Part shown: piece after piece, positions 1 through 6,558 of the stretch | Layout: the number at the start of each line of letters is the position of its first letter | How positions within the stretch are numbered: the stretch's first letter is position 1 | Source: an uncultured Bacilli bacterium | GTDB taxonomy: Bacteria; Bacillota_I; Bacilli_A; RF39; UBA660 | Assembly (NCBI GenBank): GCA_947628125.1 | Contig: CANQYR010000038.1 | Location: 1 to 8,793, forward strand | DNA length: 8,793 nt | Direction: 5' to 3' | The notes under the pieces: generated by a model | What the model saw: the letters and a program-made list of their open reading frames with translations, nothing else | Told to the model about the DNA's origin: nothing | Databases searched by the model: none | Translations under genes and position numbers: made by a program

Positions 1-251
1 GCTTCTTCTTTTGCTACTTCTCCAGCTTGTTTTTTAGTACCTACAAATAAGAAAGTACCACCATTAGACGCGATGGATTTTAAAGCTTCATAGGCTTTTT
101 CCATTTCAGTCATTGTTTTGTCAAGATCGATAATATAAATATCATCTCTTGCTCCATAAATATACGGTTTCATTTTAGGATTCCATCTTTTAGTTTGATG
201 TCCAAAATGAACTCCAGCTTCTAGTAAATTATTTTTAGAAACTATGGCCAT
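1..251 (-). CDS. rpsB: 30S ribosomal protein S2, 5' part only (cut by window edge)
   Basis: Encodes the N-terminal 83 residues of ribosomal protein S2, a small-subunit head protein. The translation starts MAIVSKNNLLEAGVHFGHQ, and the GVHFGHQTKRWNPKM stretch (about residues 13-27) is the hallmark N-terminal S2 signature. It is followed by YIYGARDDIYIIDLDKT and the conserved FVGTKKQA segment near residues 69-76. S2 is usually about 230-260 residues, so roughly two thirds lies beyond position 1. The ATG at 251-249 is chosen because a good SD (AAGGAG, 263-268) precedes it and the start matches the family. In most bacteria tsf (elongation factor Ts) follows rpsB, but that would be outside the window. 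A dedicated promoter and structured leader lie upstream, separate from the neighbouring trxA transcript. Confidence 0.97.
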   Translation of the reverse strand, partial: MAIVSKNNLLEAGVHFGHQTKRWNPKMKPYIYGARDDIYIIDLDKTMTEMEKAYEALKSIASNGGTFLFVGTKKQAGEVAKEE

Positions 252-279
252 TTAAAAACACTCTCCTTCGTTATACTTC

Positions 280-345
280 TGCCTAGATCTACTCATTTTT
301 TTCACTCGATGCCACGAGCACTCGAAAAAAATAATCCCTAGTGCA
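280..345 (-). promoter_or_regulatory. Structured rpsB leader, candidate S2 autoregulatory element
   Basis: In the minus-strand RNA, a 9-bp helix pairs 324-332 with 295-303 (AUUUUUUUC with GAAAAAAAU). Outside it a second helix pairs UGC(A)CUAG (345-338) with CUAGGCA (286-280), leaving one bulged A. The enclosed 304-323 segment is GC-richer and could form short inner pairs. The structure lies between the promoter and the SD. Ribosomal protein leaders commonly bind their own product, and S2 autocontrol is known for rpsB-tsf in other bacteria. That this leader does so is inference; I do not recognise a specific consensus. Confidence 0.45.
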
Positions 346-374
346 TGTTTATTTGCTTTTCATAAGCCAATGGT

Positions 375-403
375 ATTGTACCAAATTTTATGATTAGTTA
401 CAA
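375..403 (-). promoter_or_regulatory. rpsB promoter (-35 TTGTAA, 17-bp spacer, extended -10 TGGTACAAT)
   Basis: On the minus strand TTGTAA (398-403) is followed by a 17-bp spacer and TACAAT (375-380), with TGG just before the -10 giving an extended -10. The predicted start is near 367-369, so the rpsB leader is about 117 nt. The -35 sits directly after the U-tract of the trxA terminator, so the two units are packed with essentially no spare DNA. Confidence 0.8.
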
Positions 404-404
404 G

Positions 405-441
405 AAAAAAGTAAGGTTTTTTAAGAAGTAACCTTACTTTT
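405..441 (-). terminator. Intrinsic terminator of the cvpA-trxA unit
   Basis: A perfect 12-bp inverted repeat (AAAAGTAAGGTT at 407-418 and its complement at 430-441) with an 11-nt loop, followed on the minus strand by a run of six T. The trxA stop codon (434-436) lies inside the 5' arm of the RNA stem, so the hairpin begins before translation ends. The rpsB promoter follows at once. Confidence 0.85.
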
Positions 442-736
442 GATAAGATGATATCCAATCTAGTAGTTCTGTTTTACTTAAGGCGCCAACTTTTCTGGCT
501 ACCGCCTCACCTTTTTTTAAAAGATACATAGTTGGTATGGACATGACTTCATATTCTTTAGCTACCATATGAAAATCATCGACATTGATTTTTAAAACAT
601 CACATTGAGTTACATTTTCAATAACTTTTTGCATAGTTTGACAAGCTCCACACCAATCAGCATAAAAATAAAGCAAAACTAAGTCTTTATCAACTTCTTC
701 TTCAAAATTTTCTTCATTATCTAATATTTTAATCAT
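434..736 (-). CDS. trxA: Thioredoxin with a CGAC active site
   Basis: Small cytoplasmic thiol-disulfide oxidoreductase, 100 residues from the chosen start, close to the usual ~105. It has the thioredoxin fold order: FYADWCGAC active site (Cys 29 and 32 from this start), buried Asp in INVDD, and cis-proline loop MSIPT near residue 68, then the terminal KKGEAVARKVGAL segment. The usual CGPC motif is CGAC here, losing the proline between the cysteines. A longer reading begins at ATG 742, but its gap to the SD AAGGAGG (745-751) is only 2 nt. The ATG at 736 has an 8-nt gap, so I prefer it. The gene overlaps the cvpA 3' end by 8 bp, and its SD lies inside cvpA, so translation is probably coupled. 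Confidence 0.93.
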   Translation of the reverse strand: MIKILDNEENFEEEVDKDLVLLYFYADWCGACQTMQKVIENVTQCDVLKINVDDFHMVAKEYEVMSIPTMYLLKKGEAVARKVGALSKTELLDWISSYQK

Positions 737-1445
737 TTTCATTTCCTCCTTGGTATTTTTCGATAATTATAGATGCCCCATCAAAGGAAAGTTTTTGTTG
801 TTTTACTAAAGAATCGGCAGCATCAGGGGTAATTATTTGATATTTTAAAAGTATTTCTAAGGCTTCTTTATTATATTCATTTTTATCTTCTATATTGTCG
901 TATTTATTTTTTAATTCATATATTTCATTAAATGAGTTTGAATAATCACTAACAATATTAGAAAGCAATGGACTAGAATTTAATATCTTAGGGGCTAGAT
1001 TACTTTCATAGATAAGTGATGAGGTAACGCTTACTCTAACGCCGATAAATAATATTATGAAAATAAGTAAATATTGTTCTAATAAGCCAAAAATTGCACC
1101 TAATATTTTCGATGGCAAACCTAAGACGACAGTTAATTTTAAAAGCAATTCAAACAAGCCTGTTATTTTAATAATTATTTTAAGTAAGCTCATTAATATT
1201 AGAAATACAACTAGAAAAGCGATGGCTTCATAAAATAAAATATTAAATACTTGTATTCCTTTGCCTAAGTCAAAAAATGGTAAATGTAAATATAAAAATT
1301 TAGATACGGGATTTTTTAGATAAAAGGCAAGAACAATAACTAATATTGTCCCTAAAAACATTACACTACTTTTAAACAAGCCTCTTTTAAAACCAACAAT
1401 CGCACCCATTAATAAAAATAATACGATAATTACATCCACAAGCAT
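729..1445 (-). CDS. cvpA: CvpA family membrane protein
   Basis: A 238-residue integral membrane protein. The N terminus MLVDVIIVLFLLMGAIVGFKRGL is characteristic of CvpA/colicin V production proteins: a first helix, then the G-x-x-x-G-x-x-RG turn. About four hydrophobic segments can be seen (near residues 3-20, 25-43, 66-92 and 110-137), followed by a soluble, charged, helical C-terminal tail of about 100 residues. The molecular function of CvpA in Firmicutes is not settled; it was named from a need for colicin V export in E. coli. The start at 1445 has a good SD (AAGGAAGGTG, 1451-1460). It is first in a two-gene unit with trxA. In Bacillus the homologue yshB lies between zapA and polX downstream of rnhC; here cvpA is divergent from rnhC. 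Confidence 0.88.
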   Translation of the reverse strand: MLVDVIIVLFLLMGAIVGFKRGLFKSSVMFLGTILVIVLAFYLKNPVSKFLYLHLPFFDLGKGIQVFNILFYEAIAFLVVFLILMSLLKIIIKITGLFELLLKLTVVLGLPSKILGAIFGLLEQYLLIFIILFIGVRVSVTSSLIYESNLAPKILNSSPLLSNIVSDYSNSFNEIYELKNKYDNIEDKNEYNKEALEILLKYQIITPDAADSLVKQQKLSFDGASIIIEKYQGGNEND

Positions 1446-1466
1446 ACAAACACCTTCCTTAGTGTT

Positions 1467-1495
1467 ATTATATTATAATTAAATAAGAAATGCAA
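1467..1495 (-). promoter_or_regulatory. cvpA-trxA promoter (TTGCAT, 17 bp, TATAAT)
   Basis: TTGCAT (1490-1495) and TATAAT (1467-1472) on the minus strand are separated by 17 bp. A second overlapping TATAAT (1472-1477) lies 5 bp upstream. The predicted start near 1460 falls at the first base of the SD, giving a leader of only about 15 nt. Confidence 0.75.
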
Positions 1496-1567
1496 AATTT
1501 TTTCAAATATGTTTTGGGCTTATTTTGTGAAAATTAGTAAACTGTTACAATTATTACTTTACTTTGT

Positions 1568-1596
1568 TTGTAAAGTTAATAAATTTGTGATATAGT
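1568..1596 (+). promoter_or_regulatory. rnhC promoter (TTGTAA, 17 bp, extended -10 TGATATAGT)
   Basis: TTGTAA (1568-1573), a 17-bp spacer and TATAGT (1591-1596) preceded by TGA. The predicted start near 1603 coincides with the beginning of the SD AGGTGG (1603-1608), so the 5' UTR is very short, as on the divergent cvpA side. Confidence 0.7.
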
Positions 1597-1613
1597 TACT
1601 TTAGGTGGTGGAT

Positions 1614-2543
1614 ATGATTATTGTTTTTAGAGCAAGTGAAAAGTTAAAAGAAAAAATGGTTGAATACTACAAAGATAAAAGGCGGGCTAATAATCCTCCT
1701 TATTCAATTTTTCAAGCTGATGATGCTGATACAACTGTTACCCTTTATGAATCTGGTAAAGTTATGTTTCAAGGCGCAAGTGCGGATGTTGATGCTAAAA
1801 TGTGGGCTGAGATTGAAAGAAACTTAACTGGTAAGCGCATTAATTTAGCAGAAGGAAGAGAAAAACTAGAATTAGCTAGGAAACAAAGACTAGGTTTTAT
1901 CGAAAAAAATATCATTGGTTCGGATGAAGTTGGCGTTGGCGATTTTTTTGGTCCGATTGTTGTAACGGCGGCTTATGTTCCGAAAGATAAGATTGATTTT
2001 TTAGATAAATTAGGCGTTCGTGATTCGAAAATAATAACAGATGAAAAAATTGCAAGTATTTATCCAACTTTAATAAAAGAAGTTCCGCATGTAACTTATA
2101 TTTTATCAGATAAAGAGTATAATGATTATCAAAGTAAAGGCTATAATATGAATAGGATTAAGGCTATTATTCATAATAAAGTTTTGTATGAGTTAAAGAT
2201 GCAAGGTTATGAGTATGATGAAATTATTATTGACCAGTTTGTCTATAAAAATAAGTATTATGAACATTTAAAAGCGGAAAAAGATAAAGTTTATGATGTT
2301 ACTTTTTTAACAAAGGCTGAAAGTATTTGTATTGCGGTAGCAGCAGCTAGTTGTATAAGTCGTTATATATTTTTGGAAGAACTTAAAAATCTTTCTTTAG
2401 AGCTTGGTATGCCTATTCCAAAAGGTGCAGGTGAAAATGTTGATCGTACAACGGCTTTGATTGTTAAAAAGTATGGCGAGAAAAAGCTTTTAGAAATTGC
2501 TAAGTGTAATTTTCGAAATATTGAAAAGTATAAACAATATTAA
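1614..2543 (+). CDS. rnhC: Ribonuclease HIII
   Basis: Cleaves the RNA strand of RNA-DNA hybrids (R-loops, primers) in the cytoplasm. The ~90-residue N-terminal region matches the TBP-like substrate-binding domain of RNase HIII. The catalytic type-2 RNase H domain begins at IGSDEVGVGDFFGPIVV, whose adjacent Asp-Glu (about residues 104-105 from this start) and the later IIIDQF Asp (about 207) are metal-binding residues. The DFFGP wording and the PKGAGENVD segment near the C terminus distinguish HIII from HII. Total length of 309 residues is normal for the family. An in-frame GTG at 1605 would add three residues but lies inside the SD AGGTGG; the ATG at 1614, 5 nt after the SD, is preferred. It faces holA, with 24 bp between the two stop codons. 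Confidence 0.96.
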   Translation: MIIVFRASEKLKEKMVEYYKDKRRANNPPYSIFQADDADTTVTLYESGKVMFQGASADVDAKMWAEIERNLTGKRINLAEGREKLELARKQRLGFIEKNIIGSDEVGVGDFFGPIVVTAAYVPKDKIDFLDKLGVRDSKIITDEKIASIYPTLIKEVPHVTYILSDKEYNDYQSKGYNMNRIKAIIHNKVLYELKMQGYEYDEIIIDQFVYKNKYYEHLKAEKDKVYDVTFLTKAESICIAVAAASCISRYIFLEELKNLSLELGMPIPKGAGENVDRTTALIVKKYGEKKLLEIAKCNFRNIEKYKQY

Positions 2544-2567
2544 AAAAATTCACTTTTTTTTTGCTTA
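2536..2567. terminator. Possible weak bidirectional terminator between rnhC and holA
   Basis: The 24-bp gap between convergent stop codons has a run of seven A, a 5-nt gap (TTCAC) and a run of nine T, which could form an A-U hairpin and provides a T-tract for rnhC transcripts. There is no GC in the stem, so this is weak evidence, and nothing better is visible. Confidence 0.3.
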
Positions 2568-3503
2568 TCAATATTCAAAATGAATCATGAGAAAGTTTAT
2601 TAGACCAAGCCATTTATCTTGTTTGCCATTTTTTAGAAAAACATCTAAGTTAGCTAAGGATATTAAGGATTGTTTTAAGTCATCTTCATGATAAATATTA
2701 GCCTCTTTGGCTATTTTTTTTAGCTGCCATGATTCGATATTTAAGGTAGATAATATTTGATTTGGACTAGCATTTTGTTTAAGTAGTAATTTGTAGTAAA
2801 GCATTAGACGAAATTGTCTTGCTAGTAAATTTATGATAGCAATTGGTTCGATTTTTAACAGTTTTAATTCATCTAAAATTTTAAAACTTAAAGCCATTTG
2901 TTTTTGGGTTACCGCATCAACAAATTTAAAGGTATCATCTTTAACAGATTTGGGAATTATTTGACTTAATAATTCGGTTGTAATTTTGGTATTAGGTTTT
3001 AAAAGAAGTGATAGTTTTTTTATTTCATTATAAATTAAGTCCCAGTTATTTAAACAAGCTTCTTTTAGATAGTCACATTGTTCATCATCTATTTTATATC
3101 CTTCTTGGTTAATGGTTTTTTTGATTTGATTTTTTAATTCATACCCTAATGGAGCATGTAACGATAAAAATTTGCCGGGATAATCTTTGACGATTTTTTT
3201 TCGTTTGTCAACGTTTTCATAAGTGGTAAAAATTAAGGTTGTTAAGTTAGAGGGATGTTCTAAGTATGACGTTAATAATTTAGTATCATTATCGTTTAAT
3301 TTATCTTTGCCAAAAAAATTGGCATTTTTAACAATAATGTATTTTTGATCATTAAAAAGAGAGACATAACAGGCTTCTTCTATTATTTCTTTGATAGTAG
3401 TATCTTGGTAGGAATAGATAACTTTATTTTGGGAATCATTAAGGATTTTCTCTAAAGCTTGGTCAAGTAAAACTTTACTATCTGTTTCAATTAAATAGTT
3501 CAT
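2568..3503 (-). CDS. holA: DNA polymerase III delta subunit
   Basis: Clamp-loader subunit that opens the beta sliding clamp during loading at replication forks. The 311 residues are slightly shorter than the usual ~340. Visible landmarks are a Walker-like but degenerate N-terminal domain (residues 1-110) with the DKRKKIVK segment at 99-106, the DDTFKFVDAV segment at 189-198 (equivalent of the family's FxLxDA helix), and the EPIAIINLLARQFRLML helix near 219-235 typical of HolA C-terminal domains. The ATG overlaps the comEC stop as ATGA (3500-3503), so translation is probably coupled; the SD (AAGGG, 3509-3513) is modest. In Bacillus, holA (yqeN) also lies just downstream of comEC. rpsT, often next, is absent here. 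The ORF ends TGA followed directly by TAA. Confidence 0.93.
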   Translation of the reverse strand: MNYLIETDSKVLLDQALEKILNDSQNKVIYSYQDTTIKEIIEEACYVSLFNDQKYIIVKNANFFGKDKLNDNDTKLLTSYLEHPSNLTTLIFTTYENVDKRKKIVKDYPGKFLSLHAPLGYELKNQIKKTINQEGYKIDDEQCDYLKEACLNNWDLIYNEIKKLSLLLKPNTKITTELLSQIIPKSVKDDTFKFVDAVTQKQMALSFKILDELKLLKIEPIAIINLLARQFRLMLYYKLLLKQNASPNQILSTLNIESWQLKKIAKEANIYHEDDLKQSLISLANLDVFLKNGKQDKWLGLINFLMIHFEY

Positions 3504-5503
3504 TGTATCCCTTCTTCTTTATTCATTGTATCAAAAATTGGGTTTATTTGATAGTCTTTCTTAGTAAAAATAGTCTCGATTGTTTTGGAACTTTTGGTTA
3601 CATAGTAAGAAATATTTAATTTTTTAAGGTTATCTATAACTTGCTTATGGGGATGATTGTAAATGTTATTTTCCCCTGCACTTATAATGGCTAATTTAGG
3701 GTTTACTTTTTTTAAAAAATTTATAGATGAACTTGTTTTCGAACCATGATGGCCAACTTTCAAGATTAAAGATTGAATATTTTTATTTAATAACTTTTCT
3801 TCAACTTTAATGGGAGCATCACCCATAAATAATAGTTTGTATTGCCAAAAAGTTACTTCTAAGACTAAGCTTGCTGTGTTTTCGTCTTGATCATCTTTTA
3901 AAGGGTTAATATTTTGAATTTTAAAAAAATTATTAATGGTCGTAAATTTGTTTAAGGGTTTAACTTTGTTTATCTTCATTTCTAATTCATTGTAATCATT
4001 ATTATTGGTAATTATTTTAGTGATGGGAAATTCATTTATTAATTCTATAGTGTTGCCGGCATGATCATAATCACCATGGCTTAAAATTAAGGCATCAATT
4101 TTATTTAAACCTAAGCTATGAAAATAAGTAACCATATTTTTAACGGTGTAATTGTTACTTAAGCTTCCACCACAGTCAATTAGGTAAGAGTGTTTTAAGT
4201 TTGGTGATACTAATAAACTGGAATCTCCTTGCCCGACACTTAGGTAGCTTATTTTAGCTTCTTTTAAAAATTTAGGATAGCTATTAAAGATAAGGAAAAA
4301 TAAAATAATTAAGATAAAATATTTTTTTTGATGAAGGATAAAGCTTTTGTAAAAGAAAAAGTAATATAAAAGCCAGAATATTGGACAAAAGTATGGCATT
4401 ACTATTTGGAAGGATTTTATTTGGCCAAAATACTCATTTATTTTTAAAAATATATCCATGAAGAAAGTAAAGATATTACTTATATAGGGAATGATGTAAC
4501 TTAGTAAGGCTAGTGAATATAAAATAGTTAAGTAATATGTGGCAATTATATTGATAAATATGGCTAAGAAATTGATGGTAAAATCTTTACTGGCATTAAG
4601 AGGAATGATTAGGAAAAATAAATAGATACTTAAGGATAGGCTTTTACAGTGGCAATTTTTTTGATCAAAAAAGGTTAAACCAAGGGCAATTAAATAGGTG
4701 TATAAAAAACTTATATCCAAAAGATTATAAGGATTAATGATTAGTATTAAAAAGGCACTTAAAAATAAAATTTGCCGATTGGTTAATTCTAGGTTTAAGC
4801 TTTTGATAGTATAGCATAAAATGACTCTTACAGCTGATATAGGAAAATTAACTAAGAAGGCATAAAACCATAAAATGAAGATGATGATGGGCTTTTTTTT
4901 AAAAATTTTGTTTAGTATTATTAAAAGAAAAGCAACATGCATACCACTTATGGCAAAGATATGGCCAATGTTATTTTGGTAAAAAATGTCTAGATCGACT
5001 TCTTTTTGATTGGCTATAAAGGCTTTGATATAAGAATTAGGAATTTTATCAAAACGTTTAAGCCATAGATTTTTTATTTTATATATTAGGTTTTGGTTAG
5101 GTTTAATTTGCAAGTCATCGATGAAAAATAACCAATAAATTTTTTGATTGGCTAAATATTTTTGATAAGAAAAAACATGAGGAAGCTCATTAGATGGTGG
5201 TTTTTTAAAGGTTCCTTTAGCCACAATGTCTGCATGAGCTTGCATCATAGTTTTTAAGTTTTGTAGTTCTTCTTGATCTTTAATATTTTTGTAAGCAATA
5301 ATTTTTTCTTTAGCTTGCAAGGTTATTTTTAAGGTATTATCTTTGATGGTATAGCTAATAATGGTGCCTTTGATTGTTTTATCATTTTCTGTATAGTTAC
5401 TTTTTAAAGGCGTTGAAAAATTGATTAGGCTTACAATTAAAAGCAGAAGAAATAAGGATAGATAAAAATACTTAGACTGTAATATAATCTTTAATTTGTT
5501 CAT
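3500..5503 (-). CDS. comEC: ComEC/Rec2 DNA uptake channel
   Basis: Cytoplasmic-membrane channel that moves single-stranded DNA into the cell during transformation. It has 667 residues, shorter than the ~770 of Bacillus. Order of parts: N-terminal membrane helix (about 12-29); OB-fold-like extracellular region (about 40-135); polytopic competence domain (about 150-410) with the diagnostic GHIFAISGMHVAFLL at 180-194; then a C-terminal metallo-beta-lactamase-like domain (about 415-650). That domain keeps SVGQGDSSL (422-430), the metal site HGDYDHAG (476-483), MGDAP (560-564), GHHGSKTSSS (584-593) and NHPH (616-619), so the nuclease-like site looks intact. The ATG at 5503 lies inside comEA, overlapping it by 32 bp. 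A GGGGA stretch about 8 nt upstream serves as SD. Basic and AT-rich coding is in line with its neighbours. Confidence 0.96.
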   Translation of the reverse strand: MNKLKIILQSKYFYLSLFLLLLIVSLINFSTPLKSNYTENDKTIKGTIISYTIKDNTLKITLQAKEKIIAYKNIKDQEELQNLKTMMQAHADIVAKGTFKKPPSNELPHVFSYQKYLANQKIYWLFFIDDLQIKPNQNLIYKIKNLWLKRFDKIPNSYIKAFIANQKEVDLDIFYQNNIGHIFAISGMHVAFLLIILNKIFKKKPIIIFILWFYAFLVNFPISAVRVILCYTIKSLNLELTNRQILFLSAFLILIINPYNLLDISFLYTYLIALGLTFFDQKNCHCKSLSLSIYLFFLIIPLNASKDFTINFLAIFINIIATYYLTILYSLALLSYIIPYISNIFTFFMDIFLKINEYFGQIKSFQIVMPYFCPIFWLLYYFFFYKSFILHQKKYFILIILFFLIFNSYPKFLKEAKISYLSVGQGDSSLLVSPNLKHSYLIDCGGSLSNNYTVKNMVTYFHSLGLNKIDALILSHGDYDHAGNTIELINEFPITKIITNNNDYNELEMKINKVKPLNKFTTINNFFKIQNINPLKDDQDENTASLVLEVTFWQYKLLFMGDAPIKVEEKLLNKNIQSLILKVGHHGSKTSSSINFLKKVNPKLAIISAGENNIYNHPHKQVIDNLKKLNISYYVTKSSKTIETIFTKKDYQINPIFDTMNKEEGIQ

Positions 5504-6125
5504 AAAGTTTATCCCCTACGCCTGAGATATTTTTAATATCCTCTATTTTCCGAAATGCCCCACATTTTTGGCGATAAGCAATAATACTTTGAGCTTTGAC
5601 TGTTTTAATACCTGGTAGTGTTTCTAGTTCTTCTTGAGATGCAGTGTTTAAGTTTATTTTACCATTTGATTCTTGTTTTTCTTTAGTTGTACCACCGATT
5701 ATTGTTTCATTGCTTTCTAGTTCATTTGTTATACTAGCATCGCCAAGGCTTGTTTGGTTTTGTTCTTTAACTTCAGCTTTCGTATAAACAACAATTACCA
5801 TTTCATCAGATAATTTTTTGCTTAGGTTTAATGTTGATGTATCAGCATCAGCCATTAGGCCACCGGCAGCTTTAATTAGATCATTTACTACTGAGCCTTC
5901 TTTTAAATTATAAACGCCAGGGTTTCTTATCGCTCCTTTTATATCAACACTTACATATTCCCCTAAAGTTTCTATTTCTTCCTCTTCTACTACTGGGCAG
6001 TTAAAGGCTTCTTCAGCATCAGCTTTTTTTAAGTATAAAAAGCCCATAAATATACACATCAAGGTGAGAATACCGGTGATAAAAAGGTACTTTTTTTCGG
6101 CAATAAATTCTTTTAAGTTTTCCAT
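5472..6125 (-). CDS. comEA: ComEA DNA receptor (SLBB + helix-hairpin-helix)
   Basis: Membrane-anchored double-stranded DNA receptor that hands DNA to ComEC. It has 217 residues: a short cytoplasmic N terminus, one TM helix (about 11-31), an acidic linker (EEEEIE), an SLBB-type domain from VSVDIKGAIRNPGVYNL (58-74) to about 115, a polar linker, and the tandem helix-hairpin-helix DNA-binding domain (156-217) with INLNTASQEELETLPGI and ISGVGDKLYEQI. This is the normal Gram-positive ComEA architecture at normal length. The start at 6125 has a strong SD (AAGGAGG, 6130-6136), which is itself potentially occluded by the leader. It is first in comEA-comEC-holA; comEB (dCMP deaminase), present between them in Bacillus, is missing. 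Confidence 0.95.
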   Translation of the reverse strand: MENLKEFIAEKKYLFITGILTLMCIFMGFLYLKKADAEEAFNCPVVEEEEIETLGEYVSVDIKGAIRNPGVYNLKEGSVVNDLIKAAGGLMADADTSTLNLSKKLSDEMVIVVYTKAEVKEQNQTSLGDASITNELESNETIIGGTTKEKQESNGKINLNTASQEELETLPGIKTVKAQSIIAYRQKCGAFRKIEDIKNISGVGDKLYEQIKDYITV

Positions 6126-6129
6126 AGGT

Positions 6130-6189
6130 CCTCCTTTCTAAGAAAAGCTTTTTTTCGCTTTTCTACTTATATATTTCTTTTATAGGAGG
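6130..6189 (-). promoter_or_regulatory. comEA leader: hairpin plus SD-complementary CCTCCT
   Basis: In the minus-strand RNA a CCUCCU (6189-6184) is perfectly complementary to the AGGAGG of the comEA SD (6135-6130). Between them lies a perfect 8-bp hairpin (AGAAAAGC at 6164-6157 with GCUUUUCU at 6148-6141, 8-nt loop). Bringing the two together over this hairpin would mask the ribosome site. A possible -10 TATAAA (6179-6184) overlaps the CCTCCT; if it is used, the short transcript would lack the masking element. No convincing -35 is seen for it. Confidence 0.45.
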
Positions 6190-6210
6190 TATTTTCCTTT
6201 TTTTTAGACA

Positions 6211-6230
6211 AATTTTACATTAATTTTACA
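6211..6230 (-). repeat. Two direct copies of TGTAAAATT, 11 bp apart
   Basis: TGTAAAATT occurs on the minus strand at 6230-6222 and again at 6219-6211, one helical turn apart, just after the upstream terminator and about 90-105 bp before comEA. The arrangement resembles a tandem activator site, but in AT-rich DNA chance is a serious alternative. Confidence 0.35.
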
Positions 6231-6242
6231 ATTTTTGAGAAT

Positions 6243-6522
6243 AAAAAAAATACATCAGTCTGTCAACTGACATATTTTTTCGTGGTGGATAGACACATAC
6301 ATATATTGACAGATATAAATATTGCCTTCCTATCTAGCCCACTATACGTATAACTTAATAGTTAGATAAGATAAAAATCCATAAGTGAAAATAGTGATTG
6401 ACTCAAAAAATCACGTTTAGGAAATGCCGATCGGATAAAAATCAACAATCTATAAAATCTAAAGAAACACTTGGAATCTTTAAATTTTGAAGCATTCCAT
6501 CATTTATCACTTCCTATTAAGT
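6243..6522 (-). ncRNA. Putative ~280-nt structured RNA (stand-alone or comEA attenuator), family unknown
   Basis: This fills most of the 440-bp gap between ftsW and comEA, which has no protein gene. A strong promoter gives a start near 6522, and a terminator ends it near 6243. Complementary segments fold compatibly. A 9-bp closing helix joins the 5' end ACUUAAUAG (6522-6514) to CUAUUAAGU (6361-6353). AAGUGA (6512-6507) pairs with UCACUU (6388-6383). Local hairpins form at 6498-6473 (GGAAU stem) and 6414-6394 (6-bp stem). A rod-like hairpin spans 6342-6282 (GUGG/CCAC and GAUAG/CUAUC with inner AU pairs). I see no hallmark of 6S, SRP, tmRNA, RNase P, T-box or common riboswitches. The order promoter-structure-terminator-comEA also fits an attenuator. 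A 3' UTR of ftsW is a weaker option. Confidence 0.55.
6245..6280 (-). terminator. Terminator-like hairpin upstream of comEA
   Basis: Arms TCAGT/ACTGA (6266-6270 and 6255-6259) with a 6-nt loop, a symmetric 2-nt internal loop, then eight A/T pairs (6245-6252 with 6273-6280). On the minus strand it ends in eight T. The opposite strand also has a T-run, so it may act both ways, but the nearest plus-strand gene is far away. It separates the putative structured RNA from comEA. Confidence 0.65.
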
Positions 6523-6528
6523 AACTTA

Positions 6529-6558
6529 ACTATAGCATAATATTACTTTATTTGTCAA
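6529..6558 (-). promoter_or_regulatory. Strong promoter of the putative RNA (TTGACA, 18 bp, extended -10 TGCTATAGT)
   Basis: The consensus -35 TTGACA (6553-6558) and TATAGT (6529-6534) preceded by TGC are 18 bp apart; this is the best -35 in the window. The -35 sits in the palindrome TATTTGTCAAATA (6549-6561), and the start region in TTAAGTAACTTAA (6517-6529). Their centres are 32 bp apart, about three helical turns. The promoter begins 8 bp after the ftsW stop codon, with no ftsW terminator between. Confidence 0.8.

Noticed and set aside
6266..6270. Hammerhead ribozyme core suggested by CUGAUG near the terminator
   Set aside because: The required CUGAUGA and GAAA arrangement with three stems is not present.
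6342..6353. TACGTATA, one mismatch from the streptococcal competence box TACGAATA
   Set aside because: It is over 200 bp from comEA, inside the putative RNA, part of a self-complementary TATACGTATA, and lacks the expected spacing to a gene start.
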